Assembly (NCBI GenBank): GCA_018380195.1
Contig: JAGZUC010000003.1
Location: 70,557 to 134,556, forward strand
Direction of reading: 5' to 3'
Length of the DNA: 64,000 nucleotides
Source: Collinsella sp.
GTDB lineage: Bacteria > Actinomycetota > Coriobacteriia > Coriobacteriales > Coriobacteriaceae
The notes under the pieces were generated by a model. The model saw nothing but the letters and a program-made list of their open reading frames with translations. It had not been told where the DNA came from and did not search any database. The translations under genes and the position numbers were made by a program. Of the stretch, positions 52,825 through 61,823 are shown in pieces (within the stretch, counting starts at the first letter, position 1; every line of letters begins with the position of its first letter).

Positions 52825-52863
52825 GGTTATGAGACAAATGCATCAAGGGTGTTTGTCTCAACC
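52825..52863. promoter_or_regulatory. Inverted repeat between metY and a divergent redox-type gene
   Basis: GAGACAAA (52831-52838) and TTTGTCTC (52852-52859) with flanking GGTT and AACC. It is likely an operator acting on one or both divergent genes. Confidence 0.5.
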
Positions 52864-52971
52864 TTAGGCATTTGTTCGATAGATAGAAATGAGGCATAGA
52901 TGGAGCTCTCGATGGTTACATGTACCGGCACGGGTACCATAGGCGGGTACACCGTGACCAAGGAGACAACG

Positions 52972-53418
52972 ATGAAGCAAATCGATACGGCCCAGCTCGA
53001 CATCAACGCCTGTCAGGCACAGACTGCCGAATACCACGCCCGTGGTTTTAACTGCGCACAGGCCGTCGCCTGCACGCTCGCGCCCGCCGTCGGGCTCGAC
53101 CCCCAGGTCGCCTTTACCCTCACCGAGGGCTTTGGCGCCGGCATGGGCGGCATGACCGAAACCTGCGGCGCCATCTCGGGCGCCGTGGCCATCATGGGCT
53201 TTGTAATGAGCGACGGCATGGAAAATCCCAAGACCAAGGGCCAGACCTACAAGCTGTCGCGCGAAATCGCCAAGCGTTTTGGCGAGAAGAACACGACGAC
53301 CGTCTGCGGTACGCTCAAGGGCATCGGATCGGACAAGGGTCCGCTCCGCAGCTGCCCCGGTTGCATCGACGATGCCATCGAGATCGCCTGCGATGTGCTA
53401 AAGCAGCTCGCCGAGTAG
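52972..53418 (+). CDS. C_GCAxxG_C_C family protein (putative redox protein)
   Basis: 148 residues. The pattern FNCAQAV, TETCGAISGAVAIMG, TVCGTLKGIG and SCPGCIDDAIEIA defines the C_GCAxxG_C_C family, a small cysteine-rich group often next to redox or transport genes, with unproven function. Start at 52972 after AAGGAGA; upstream codons are not supported. It is transcribed away from metY across a shared operator-like repeat. Confidence 0.85.
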   Translation: MKQIDTAQLDINACQAQTAEYHARGFNCAQAVACTLAPAVGLDPQVAFTLTEGFGAGMGGMTETCGAISGAVAIMGFVMSDGMENPKTKGQTYKLSREIAKRFGEKNTTTVCGTLKGIGSDKGPLRSCPGCIDDAIEIACDVLKQLAE

Positions 53419-53431
53419 ACGGCATCAACAT

Positions 53432-53484
53432 AAAACGACGGCCGGCGCGCTTGGGATCCATCCAAAAGCACGCCGGCCGTCGCC
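53432..53484 (-). terminator. Shared terminator between convergent genes
   Basis: CGACGGCCGGCG (53436-53447) pairs with CGCCGGCCGTCG (53471-53482). On the minus strand TTTTA follows, so it ends yigZ; its stem can also stop the plus-strand gene. Confidence 0.85.
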
Positions 53485-53485
53485 A

Positions 53486-54124
53486 TTAGAACTCGGCAAA
53501 TTCGGGAGCGCCGACCTCGATCTCCTCGCGTCCCGCCATAAGCTCGCGCATCTTGGCGCAAAATGGCTCCTGCTCCCCCGCCTTAAACACCAAGTGAAGT
53601 GTAACGGTATCCGCGTAATCGGTATCCGAAACCTTGGCACCCGAATCCTGCGCCAAGCGGAGCACCTGCTCATACTGTGGATAGGCCACATACACGTCAA
53701 CCGGCACGACGCTTGTCATCTCGACGATCTGCCCGGCCTCCTGAGCCGCGGCCACCGCCGCCTGCGTCGCCGCGGTATAGGCGCGCACCAAGCCACCAGG
53801 CCCCAACAGCGTGCCACCAAAATAGCGCGTCACTACGCAGCAAACATTTTTGAGCCCCGCACCGCGCAGCACCTCGAGCGTCGGCATGCCGCTCGTGCGG
53901 CTCGGCTCACCATCATCGCTCTGGCGCTCGCGCCCATCGACCAAAATCCACGCGGGAACATTGTGTCGAGCGTCGTAATGACGCTTGCGAACCATCTCGA
54001 TAAAGGCATTCGCCTCATCCTCGGACTCAATATGGACCAGCTGGGCAATAAACCGACTCTTGCGGTCCACAAACTCGCCCGAAGCCTCAATATTCGATTG
54101 CAGAGTAAAATAGCTGTCCAACAA
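53486..54124 (-). CDS. yigZ: YigZ/IMPACT-family protein
   Basis: 212 residues. IMPACT-type N-terminal domain (KSRFIAQLVHI, DARHNVPAWIL, SDDGEPSRTSG, TRYFGGTLLGPGGLVRAY) and a C-terminal ACT-like domain (VAYPQYEQVLRL). Its role in bacteria is unclear. The start is a TTG (54124 or 54121) just after GAGGGG; no in-frame ATG is close. Confidence 0.9.
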   Translation of the reverse strand: MLDSYFTLQSNIEASGEFVDRKSRFIAQLVHIESEDEANAFIEMVRKRHYDARHNVPAWILVDGRERQSDDGEPSRTSGMPTLEVLRGAGLKNVCCVVTRYFGGTLLGPGGLVRAYTAATQAAVAAAQEAGQIVEMTSVVPVDVYVAYPQYEQVLRLAQDSGAKVSDTDYADTVTLHLVFKAGEQEPFCAKMRELMAGREEIEVGAPEFAEF

Positions 54125-54235
54125 AGCCCCTCAAACACAAGCAAAGCAACAAACAGCCTCAATAATACGGCAAAAGCCGTACCGATAACCCCGGTAAATA
54201 GAACGGCAACGCCGATGACCAGGCAAAAACAGCGA

Positions 54236-54333
54236 GACGGCGTCAGCTGAGTCGATTTGGCCCGAAAAAGGAGGGAGCACGCCTTATGGCGGCGACCGAC
54301 GAATGAGCGCCAAATCGGCCAGCTGACGCCGTC
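54236..54333. repeat. Long inverted repeat next to rnpB
   Basis: Left arm 54236-54261 and right arm 54309-54333 pair over GACGGCGTCAGCTG and CGATTTGGC, with three mismatched bases between, around a 47-base loop. It lies just beyond the 3' end of the RNase P RNA gene. It may be a terminator or a mobile palindrome. Confidence 0.7.
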
Positions 54334-54349
54334 GCAGCGTCAACATAGT

Positions 54350-54713
54350 TGCCGAGTGGGCCTATAAGCCGGGTTCTGTCGTGAACGGTCATTTATCTTG
54401 TCTGCACGTTACCATGCAGCTCCACGCACGCTACCCGAACGCGGACCGGGCCGGCCCATAGCGTTCCTATTCGCGCTTGCTCCGGATGGGGCTTGCCAAG
54501 CCGCCGTGTTGCCACGACGCTGGTGGTCTCTTACACCACCGTTTCAGCTTTTCCCTTTACGCCTTGCGGCGCAGGTGGGAGTCTTCTTTTCTGCGGCGCT
54601 TTCCGTCGGATCACTCCGCCCGGCCGTTAGCCGGCATCCCGCCCTCTGGAGCCCGGACTTTCCTCACGCGTGCTGCAAGCAGCACATCGCGCGACCGTCT
54701 GGCCCACTCAGCA
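54350..54713 (-). ncRNA. rnpB: RNase P RNA
   Basis: Bacterial class A RNase P RNA. The conserved GAGGAAAGTCCGGGCTC lies at 54649-54665 near the 5' end, and AGAACCCGGCTTATAGG at the 3' end. Helix P1 pairs GAGTGGGCC with GGCCCACTC. The ends are set from P1 and are approximate to a few bases. Confidence 0.93.
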
Positions 54714-54807
54714 GTGCAAGAGTGTAACACACCGTTGCCGCAGGCAATGGCACAACGCAAGCGTTCGACACGATAAACCAAGAACCACGCTATGCAGTAC
54801 AATAGGG

Positions 54808-54917
54808 TCGTCGATGGGCAACGTCGTCAGTCGAGACGCGACCGCGCTCCGCACCCCTCCGTCTACTCGGTGCGTTCCCGCCTCCTCCCCGAGGCGGGAT
54901 GTCGGCATTTTTTCATG
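54808..54917 (+). ncRNA. Possible structured small RNA
   Basis: After a TACAAT at 54798-54803 the plus strand has two tandem hairpins, CGCACC/GGTGCG (54848-54872 area) and CCCGCCTC/GAGGCGGG (54884-54900 area), ending with a T run at 54909-54915. No protein frame is convincing and the next genes on both sides read the other way. A clear -35 is absent. Confidence 0.35.
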
Positions 54918-54979
54918 CACCGACAACCCAATAGCCCGTGGACAGCCCGGGCAGCATCGCGCACCTCAGCAACAAATGC

Positions 54980-55013
54980 AAAAAGGGACCCGTCCATTGC
55001 GGACGGATCCCTT
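54980..55013 (-). terminator. Terminator of rpsA
   Basis: On the minus strand AAGGGATCCGTCC pairs with GGACGGGTCCCTT followed by TTT, 24 bases past the stop. Confidence 0.9.
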
Positions 55014-55037
55014 AAAACAAGTGATCGTCAAACCGAT

Positions 55038-56204
55038 TTACTCGGCGTCGGTCTCCTCGTCCTTCTTCTCGGAAGGCAGCGGGGTAACCTCGATCTCGAC
55101 GCCCAGAGTCTCAGCAGCGGACTTCATGGACAGAGAGATACGACGACGGTCGAGGTCGATCTCCATGACCTTGACCTGAACCTTGTCGCCCACGTGGGTG
55201 ACCTGAGAAGGCTGGTCGACGTGCTTGTTGGCCATCTCGGAGATGTGCACCAGGCCCTCGATGCCCTCGCCCAGGTCGACAAAAGCGCCAAACGGGACAA
55301 GCTTGGTCACAGTGCCCTCGACGATAGCGCCGACGGGGTACTTCTTGACAAGTGCGCGCCACGGATCCTCGGTGGTCTGCTTGAGACCCAGGGAGATGCG
55401 CTCGCGGTTGAGATCGACGTCGAGAACCTCGACCTCGACCTCCTGGCCGACCTTGACAACCTCGGAAGGATGGTTGACGTGGTTCCAGGAGAGCTCGGAG
55501 ATGTGGATGAGGCCGTCGATACCGCCGAGGTCGACGAAGGCGCCGAAGTCGACGATGGAGGAAACGGTGCCCTGGAGACGCATACCAGACTTGAGCTTGG
55601 ACAGGATCTCGGAGCGCTCGGCCTTACGGGACTCCTCGAGCACGACGCGACGGGAGAGGACGACGTTGTTGCGGTTGCGGTCCATCTCGATGACGCGGGC
55701 CTCGATGCGGGTGCCCATGTAAGAGGTGAGGTCCTTGACGCGACGGAGGTCGACGAGGGAAGCAGGCAGGAAGCCACGCAGGCCGATGTCGAGGATCAGG
55801 CCGCCCTTGACAACCTCGATAACCTCGCCCTCGACGTTCTCGCCGGAGTTGAACTTCTCCTCGATGCGGTTCCAAGCACGCTCGTACTCGGCACGCTTCT
55901 TGGACAGGACCAGACGACCGTCCTTGTCCTCCTTCTGGAGAACCAGAGCCTCGATGGGATCACCGAGTGCAACGATGTCTGCAGGGTTAGCGTCCTTGCG
56001 GATGGACAGCTCGCGGACCGGGATAACGCCCTCGGACTTGAATCCGATGTCAACGAGCACCTCGTCATGCTCGATCTTAACGACAGTGCCGTTAACGAGA
56101 TCGCCCTCATCAAAGTCGGTAATCGTACCGTCGATGAGGTTGTTCATCTCCTCCTCGTTGACATCGTCAAGAGAGAAAATGGACGAGTTCTGAATCTCAC
56201 TCAA
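55038..56204 (-). CDS. rpsA: Ribosomal protein S1
   Basis: 388 residues with four S1 RNA-binding repeats, each marked by segments such as LVNGTVVKIEHDEVLVDIG, VEGEVIEVVKGGLILDIG, LQGTVSSIVDFGAFVDLGG and VEGTVTKLVPFGAFVDLGE. The acidic end is SEKKDEETDAE. Four repeats is usual for actinobacterial S1. The start is a TTG at 56204 after AAAGGGG; the next ATG would delete 19 conserved residues. Unstable or autogenously controlled start is a possibility. Confidence 0.94.
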   Translation of the reverse strand: MSEIQNSSIFSLDDVNEEEMNNLIDGTITDFDEGDLVNGTVVKIEHDEVLVDIGFKSEGVIPVRELSIRKDANPADIVALGDPIEALVLQKEDKDGRLVLSKKRAEYERAWNRIEEKFNSGENVEGEVIEVVKGGLILDIGLRGFLPASLVDLRRVKDLTSYMGTRIEARVIEMDRNRNNVVLSRRVVLEESRKAERSEILSKLKSGMRLQGTVSSIVDFGAFVDLGGIDGLIHISELSWNHVNHPSEVVKVGQEVEVEVLDVDLNRERISLGLKQTTEDPWRALVKKYPVGAIVEGTVTKLVPFGAFVDLGEGIEGLVHISEMANKHVDQPSQVTHVGDKVQVKVMEIDLDRRRISLSMKSAAETLGVEIEVTPLPSEKKDEETDAE

Positions 56205-56519
56205 AGGTGGACCCCTTTCGAACTACGGGGCCCCGATTGCTAGGACCTACAGAAGGGTGCTACAAGCACACAACGTTTAGGAACACTCGGGAGCCGACAG
56301 ATACTAACGTGACGCTTATGCAATCACGTTCGTATAGGTTACGGGGAAATGAGTTCGATTTCAAGCGTGAACTGCGATTTTTTACTCGTGTGGAGACTTT
56401 TTCGTAATCTTATGAACACACGTCTCCGCAACTTGACGATATCCAGCCAGGCATTCGGCTTTGGGGTAAAGTATCCGGAGCCAACGATTCTAGATCGATT
56501 TTTCGAGAAAGGTGCCCGC
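56205..56519. other. Intergenic stretch between rpsA and the HAD gene
   Basis: 315 bp with no gene. It must hold promoters for both divergent genes; no clear -35/-10 pair was found. Confidence 0.5.
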
Positions 56520-57278
56520 GTGCTCAAAGCAGTCGTTTTCGATATGGACGAGACGCTTCTCAGCATCAACCTCAACGCGTTCATCCTTCGCTATTTTAAG
56601 GATGTCTCTTCGATGCTCGCGGACATCGGGCGACGCAGCCGCGGTGGCACGATGGCACGCCTCGGCACCATCCTGGTCGACCTCAACGCCAATCGCCGCA
56701 GCGGCACGGACAACCGCACCAATCTTGAGTTTTACCAAGAAGAGGTCGAGCGCCGATGCGGGATCCGCCTCTCCGATCCCCTCATCTACGAGGCGTTTAC
56801 CTACTATGACCGCGAAGTTCTTCCGTACAAGAACGACGATGTCATTAACGCCCACGCCATGCCGGGCGCACACGCCGCGCTCCAGGCCGTACAGGACGCA
56901 GGGCTGCGTTGCGCGCTCTTTACCAACCCCAGCTTTCCCCAGGGGGCCATCGAGTGCCGCATGGGCTGGGGCGACCTGGCCGACGCCCCCTTTGAGCTCG
57001 TCACGCACATGGGAAACACCACCCGCTGCAAGCCCGATGCCACCTACTATCTAGAGCAGCTTCAGGTGATGGGACTCGAGCCACACGAGGTCCTTATGGT
57101 GGGCAACGACCCCAAACGCGATTTCCCCAGCCCCGATTGCGGCATCCAGACCGCCTACGTCGGCCAGGGAAAGCCCGGACGCGCCACCTGGCGCGGCACC
57201 ATGGAAGACTTCGCCCGCGATTTCAACGCCGTAGTTGAAGCCTTCTACGAACACCAAGTAGCCGACGAACTGTCTTAA
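56520..57278 (+). CDS. HAD-superfamily hydrolase
   Basis: 252 residues. The nucleophile motif VVFDMDETLLSIN is near the N terminus, FTNPSFPQ is motif II-like, TRCKPDATYYLEQ has the lysine and VGNDPKRDFPSPDCG the acidic motif. It resembles phosphatases acting on small phosphate esters; substrate unknown. The start is taken at GTG 56520 after AGAAAGG. The 3' end overlaps the cyuA-like stop by 4 bp (convergent). Confidence 0.82.
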   Translation: MLKAVVFDMDETLLSINLNAFILRYFKDVSSMLADIGRRSRGGTMARLGTILVDLNANRRSGTDNRTNLEFYQEEVERRCGIRLSDPLIYEAFTYYDREVLPYKNDDVINAHAMPGAHAALQAVQDAGLRCALFTNPSFPQGAIECRMGWGDLADAPFELVTHMGNTTRCKPDATYYLEQLQVMGLEPHEVLMVGNDPKRDFPSPDCGIQTAYVGQGKPGRATWRGTMEDFARDFNAVVEAFYEHQVADELS

Positions 57279-58594
57279 CAGACCTGGGTTTTGCCGATCA
57301 TGATGTTGAGGATCTCGACGTCAGTATCTTTCATACCCACACGGCCCACGTAGCCCATGCTGGCGATTGTCTGCTCAACGGTATCCTGGATCAGGCCCTC
57401 GCCGGCGCGGAAGCCGCGACCCTGCATGGCCATATCATGGCCCAGAATCGCCGCATCGACGGCAGCCGAGATCTTGGCGGCACAGCTCGCTTTGGCGCCG
57501 TCGCACACGATGCCGCCCACGTTACCGAGCGTATTCGAGACCGTCGCGCCAATCTGCTCGCGCGTGCCACCGCACAGCCAGGTAATCGCGGCGCCGGCGC
57601 CGCACGCGGCGCAAATAGCACCGCAAAACGCCGAGAGCGCACCAATATAGCTCTTGATATGCACGGCGATCAGATCAGACAGCATCACGGCGCGCACCAG
57701 GCGATCATGGTCGCAGCGCAAATACTCGGCATACTCCATAACGGGCAAGGCACAGGTAATGCCCTGATTGCCCGAGCCGCACACGATGGCGACCGGCAGC
57801 GCGCAGCCGTTCATGCGGGCGTCGGACCCGGCGGCTGCACGGGCACGGGCACGGCAGGCGACGTCATCGGCACGAGCGCCCAACAGCGTACGGCCAACCT
57901 CGGCGCCCCAAGCGTGCGCCAGGCCCTCGGCACTGATCGCACCGTTCAGCTCAATCTGACGCTCAACGGCAGCGCGGGCGTCCTCAATGTCACCGTCCTC
58001 GATAAAGTCGACGATGGACTCAATCGACATGGGCGTATCGGCGCTATCTGCCGCACGCTCGGCCACGACGCGCTCGGCGCAGGCGGCACACTCCCCCGCC
58101 GACTTGCCGCACACCGGAATACCGTCGAGCGTATGGCACGTAACATTGGTGTGGTGGTCGGTAATCTCGACGACCGCGGTATGGCCCCCAGCCGTCGCAG
58201 TCACCTTGATGTAGAGGTTGGGCACTCCCTCGACAAGCGACACATCGCAGTAGCCGGCGTCAGCGAGGAGCTCGGCCACGCGAGCGCGATCTTCATCGTT
58301 AACGCTCTCGAGAACCTCGAGCGCGCTCTTAGCGTCGCCGCCCACGGCACCCAGCACGGCCGCGGCCTCAATACCGTGCATACCGCCCGAGTTGGGCACG
58401 GTCACGCTCTTGACGTTCTTGATGATGTTGCCCGAGCAGGCAACATCCATATGATCGGGTTCGCAACCGAGCGTCTGACTCGCCAGCGCCGCCGCATAGG
58501 CAACGGCAATGGGCTCGGTGCAGCCGAGTGCACAGACAAGTTCGCGGTTCAAGACATCGCAAAACGCGGCATCACGGATGGAATCGGCAGGCAT
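57275..58594 (-). CDS. cyuA: L-cysteine desulfidase / L-serine deaminase-like protein (CyuA, UPF0597)
   Basis: 439 residues. 4Fe-4S-dependent lyase of the CyuA/UPF0597 family that splits cysteine to pyruvate, sulfide and ammonia. The N-terminal ALGCTEPIAVAYAAA, ACSGNIIKNVKSVTVPN and CGSGNQGITCALPV are family segments. It could supply sulfide in an anaerobe. Start at 58594 with GTAGGAG. It ends inside the convergent HAD gene stop. Confidence 0.88.
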   Translation of the reverse strand: MPADSIRDAAFCDVLNRELVCALGCTEPIAVAYAAALASQTLGCEPDHMDVACSGNIIKNVKSVTVPNSGGMHGIEAAAVLGAVGGDAKSALEVLESVNDEDRARVAELLADAGYCDVSLVEGVPNLYIKVTATAGGHTAVVEITDHHTNVTCHTLDGIPVCGKSAGECAACAERVVAERAADSADTPMSIESIVDFIEDGDIEDARAAVERQIELNGAISAEGLAHAWGAEVGRTLLGARADDVACRARARAAAGSDARMNGCALPVAIVCGSGNQGITCALPVMEYAEYLRCDHDRLVRAVMLSDLIAVHIKSYIGALSAFCGAICAACGAGAAITWLCGGTREQIGATVSNTLGNVGGIVCDGAKASCAAKISAAVDAAILGHDMAMQGRGFRAGEGLIQDTVEQTIASMGYVGRVGMKDTDVEILNIMIGKTQVC

Positions 58595-58759
58595 AGATAT
58601 CTCCTACTTGTATAACGGGCTGGGCTCTCGATAATAGTTAGCTCTTTTATTTGATAACAATGCATCAAAAACCGCAACCCAAGTTCCGGCGGACGGCGTT
58701 CAAGCGCAAACTGACAGCGTTAATACATGAAAAGCTAGTCTTGTTGCATGCTAAAGCGT

Positions 58760-58789
58760 TTGACCAAAAAACGCCCGAGCGTTTACACA
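58760..58789 (+). promoter_or_regulatory. Candidate promoter of rpiB
   Basis: TTGACC (58760-58765) and TACACA (58784-58789), 18 bp apart, about 75 bp before the rpiB start. Confidence 0.45.
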
Positions 58790-58865
58790 AAAGTCGCGCT
58801 ATCATGCAGTCGAACGCGGTAAAACCTTTAGCAATTCCGCCGCACGGACCAGAGAGGAACCACTC

Positions 58866-59333
58866 ATGAAGATCGGTATCGGTAACGACCACGCCGCCGT
58901 CGAGCTCAAGAACATCATCTCCGAGCACCTGAAGGAGCGCGGCTGCGAGGTCGTGAACTTTGGCACCGACACCTCCGAGAGCTTCGATTACCCCATCGCC
59001 GGCTACAAGGTGGGTAAGGCCGTGGCCAACGGTGACGTCGACCTGGGTATCCTGATCTGCGGTACCGGCGTCGGCATCAGCCTGGCCGCCAACAAGGTCG
59101 AAGGTGTTCGCGCCGTCGTATGCTCCGAGCCCTTCAGCGCCAAGCTCTCGCGCATGCACAACAACACCAACGTGCTCGCCTTTGGCGCCCGCGTCGTGGG
59201 CTCCGAGCTCGCCAAGATGATTGTCGACGAGTGGCTCGACGCCGAGTTTGAGGGCGGTCGTCACGAGCGTCGCGTTAACCTCCTCAACGAGATCGACCAC
59301 ACGCGCGGCCTCAAGGTCGTCGACGAGGCCTAA
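58866..59333 (+). CDS. rpiB: Ribose 5-phosphate isomerase B
   Basis: 155 residues. Interconverts ribose 5-phosphate and ribulose 5-phosphate. IGIGNDHAAVELKNII, SFDYPIAGYKVGKAV, GILICGTGVGISLAANK with the active cysteine and VLAFGARVVG are all RpiB motifs. Start at 58866 with AGAGGAA. Single gene with a terminator. Confidence 0.96.
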   Translation: MKIGIGNDHAAVELKNIISEHLKERGCEVVNFGTDTSESFDYPIAGYKVGKAVANGDVDLGILICGTGVGISLAANKVEGVRAVVCSEPFSAKLSRMHNNTNVLAFGARVVGSELAKMIVDEWLDAEFEGGRHERRVNLLNEIDHTRGLKVVDEA

Positions 59334-59360
59334 ACTACTCAGTGCCACAAGCTAACAGCA

Positions 59361-59397
59361 GGGGCCCGCTCGGAACTCAAGTCCGAGCGGGCCCCTT
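59361..59397 (+). terminator. Terminator of rpiB
   Basis: GGGGCCCGCTCGGA pairs with TCCGAGCGGGCCCC, followed by TTC, 27 bases past the stop. Confidence 0.9.
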
Positions 59398-59412
59398 CAT
59401 AGATTTTGGAAT

Positions 59413-59448
59413 AAAAAGGGCGCCGCGGATGGAATTCCGCAGCGCCCA
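59413..59448 (-). terminator. Terminator of ndk
   Basis: On the minus strand GGGCGCTGCGGA and TCCGCGGCGCCC form the stem, followed by TTTTTA. Confidence 0.88.
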
Positions 59449-59485
59449 AGCCACACGCTAACAGCTTTAAGGAGTCAAAGCTGGT

Positions 59486-59890
59486 TTAGCCAAAAAAGCG
59501 CTTGATCTCGATCTCGGCGTTCTCCAGGCAGTCGGAGCCGTGAATCACGTTGGCGTTGACATCGACAGCAAAGTCGCCGCGAATGGTGCCGGGCGCAGCA
59601 TCAAGCGGGTTAGTAGCGCCCATAAGGGTGCGCATCTTGGAGACAGCGGAGAGACCGGAAACGACCATCTTGACGACCGGACCGCTCGTCATAAAGTCGC
59701 AGAGACCGCCAAAGAAGGGCTTGTCGGCCAGATGGGCGTAGTGCTCCTCGACGGTAGCGCGCTCGAGCGTGGTCATCTCCATGCGCTCGATGACAAGGCC
59801 GCTGCGCTCAATGCGAGCAACGATCTCGCCGATCTTGCGGTCGCGCACGGCGTCGGGCTTAATCATGATGAAAGTCTTCTCGATAGCCAT
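59486..59890 (-). CDS. ndk: Nucleoside diphosphate kinase
   Basis: 134 residues. Transfers phosphate between nucleoside di- and triphosphates. MAIEKTFIMIKPDAVRDRKIG and the catalytic histidine in NVIHGSDCLENAEIEI are diagnostic. Start at 59890 with GAAAGG upstream; the longer frame to 59932 has no support. An isolated gene. Confidence 0.96.
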   Translation of the reverse strand: MAIEKTFIMIKPDAVRDRKIGEIVARIERSGLVIERMEMTTLERATVEEHYAHLADKPFFGGLCDFMTSGPVVKMVVSGLSAVSKMRTLMGATNPLDAAPGTIRGDFAVDVNANVIHGSDCLENAEIEIKRFFG

Positions 59891-60190
59891 AAGGTAGCCT
59901 TTCAAGTAGGTTCGCGCGTGCCCAAGTCCCATTCCGGCACCCGCCTGGACTGCATCGTAACAGAGTTTTAGCTGCAGTTAAACAAAAAGCTGTTTATTGA
60001 AACGCTGCAATTTATTAAAACGCTCCATATGTGTCACTTCTGTTTCGAAGCCCGATTAGAGTACCATCCGACCGCCCATCAACCGCATCGAACCGAGCGG
60101 ACGGTCGGTTGTCGCCCGTGAACGCACCCCCTTCACAACCTACCCAAAGGTCCTACAGAAGTTCTCGACAAGCCCCTCCCCCATAGCAAC
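59891..60190. other. Intergenic region upstream of ndk
   Basis: 300 bp without a gene. It holds an AT-rich stretch (59958-60030) suited to the ndk promoter and an inverted pair CCGACCG/CGGTCGG near 60069-60109. Confidence 0.45.
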
Positions 60191-60224
60191 AAAATACGGG
60201 CGCCCGCAACAGCAGACGCCCGTA
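60191..60224 (-). terminator. Terminator of argH
   Basis: On the minus strand TACGGGCG pairs with CGCCCGTA and TTTTG follows, about 50 bases past the stop. Confidence 0.85.
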
Positions 60225-60274
60225 AAGCGAAAACGATTTATCAATAAATGGCCAAAACCGCTTCAGCCAAACCC

Positions 60275-61705
60275 TTACTTTGCCCCGTGACCCATCTCGA
60301 CGACCTTGGTCAGCGATCCAAACACGCCCTCATCGGCCACGAGCTGCGCCTCGGCACGCTGCAGCTGCACGGCAACGGCGGCAGGGGCGGTACCGCCCTC
60401 GGTCGTGCGCGCGGCGACAATCGACGGGATGTCGAGCGCCTCGGTAATGTCGCGCTCAAAGAGCGGGCTTGCCTCCTGGAACACCTCAAACGGCAGGTCC
60501 TCAAGATTGCAGCCGCGCTTCTCGCACATCAGGACCAGATGGCCCACCACGGCGTGTGCCTCGCGGAACGGCAGGCCACGCTTAGCCAGGTAATCGGCAA
60601 CATCGGTAGCGGCAAGGTGTCCCACGCCACACTCGCGCGCCATGGCATCCTCGTTGACGGTCCAGGTCGAAATCATTCCGGCCATAACGGACAGGCACTG
60701 CATGAGCGTGTGAGCGGTATCAAGAGCGCCCTCCTTGTCCTCCTGCAAATCCTTGTTATAAGCAAGGGGCAGGCCCTTCATGGTCACGAGTAGCTGCACC
60801 AGGTTGCCATAGACTCGGCCACTCTTGCCGCGGATAAGCTCGGCAAAGTCGGGGTTCTTCTTCTGCGGCATGATAGACGAGCCGGTGGAGTAGGAGTCTG
60901 AGAGCGTGATAAAGCCAAATTCGGAGCTCGACCACAGCACGATCTCCTCGGAAAGACGCGACAGGTGCATCGCCATGACGGAGCCGGCGTAATGCAGATC
61001 GAGCAGGAAATCACGGTCGGAAACCGCATCGAGCGAGTTGGGAATCACGCCCGCAAAGCCAAGTTCAGCAGCCGTCATCTGGCGATCGAGCGGATAGCTC
61101 GTACCGGCAAGCGCGGCGGCACCCAGCGGGCAGTTGTCGGCGGCATCATAGGCGGCCTTCAGGCGCGTAAAGTCACGCGCGAACATCCAGGAATATGCCA
61201 GCAGATGATGCGACAGCAGCACGGGCTGAGCGTGCTGCATATGCGTGTAACCCGGCAGAATCACCTTGTCGTACTTCTTAGCCGCATCCACCAGCACATG
61301 GCGCAGCTCAAGATTGGCCTCCATGAGCTCCTTGGCCAGTGCCTTGACGCCCAGGCGCGTGTCGGTCGCCACCTGGTCGTTGCGCGAACGTCCAGTATGC
61401 AAGCGCTTACCGGCCTCGCCGATGCGACGCGTCAGCTCGCTCTCGATGGACATATGGATGTCCTCGTCGTTGATATCGAAGGTAAAGTTGCCGGCATCGA
61501 TATCCTGTTCGATTCCGGTCAGGCCCTCGGCGATCGCCTGCTCGTCCTCGGCACTGATGATGCCCTGGGCGGCCAGCATCTTGGCATGTGCCTTAGAGCC
61601 GGCGATATCCTGCTTATAGAGATGCTTGTCGACCGGCAACGACGCACCAAACTCCTGCGTGACCTCGGCCACGCCCGCCTCAAAACGACCGCCCCAAAGA
61701 GCCAT
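60275..61705 (-). CDS. argH: Argininosuccinate lyase
   Basis: 476 residues. Final step of arginine synthesis, giving arginine and fumarate. The signature GSSIMQKKNPDFAELIRG (here STGSSIMPQKKNP) and HTGRSRNDQVATDTRL are seen. Start at 61705 (MALWGGRFEAGV) after GAAGGAGA. It follows argG downstream, after a 56-residue small gene and a hairpin. Confidence 0.97.
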   Translation of the reverse strand: MALWGGRFEAGVAEVTQEFGASLPVDKHLYKQDIAGSKAHAKMLAAQGIISAEDEQAIAEGLTGIEQDIDAGNFTFDINDEDIHMSIESELTRRIGEAGKRLHTGRSRNDQVATDTRLGVKALAKELMEANLELRHVLVDAAKKYDKVILPGYTHMQHAQPVLLSHHLLAYSWMFARDFTRLKAAYDAADNCPLGAAALAGTSYPLDRQMTAAELGFAGVIPNSLDAVSDRDFLLDLHYAGSVMAMHLSRLSEEIVLWSSSEFGFITLSDSYSTGSSIMPQKKNPDFAELIRGKSGRVYGNLVQLLVTMKGLPLAYNKDLQEDKEGALDTAHTLMQCLSVMAGMISTWTVNEDAMARECGVGHLAATDVADYLAKRGLPFREAHAVVGHLVLMCEKRGCNLEDLPFEVFQEASPLFERDITEALDIPSIVAARTTEGGTAPAAVAVQLQRAEAQLVADEGVFGSLTKVVEMGHGAK

Positions 61706-61823
61706 GGAACCGTCTCCTTCCTCCAAATACCGAAACAAGCGCCCAAAGCAATGTGCCCTGTCGCTAAAGCGATTTACCAACAGCTAGTTTTGCACATTCC
61801 CCACTGCGTGCGGGACCATGTAG

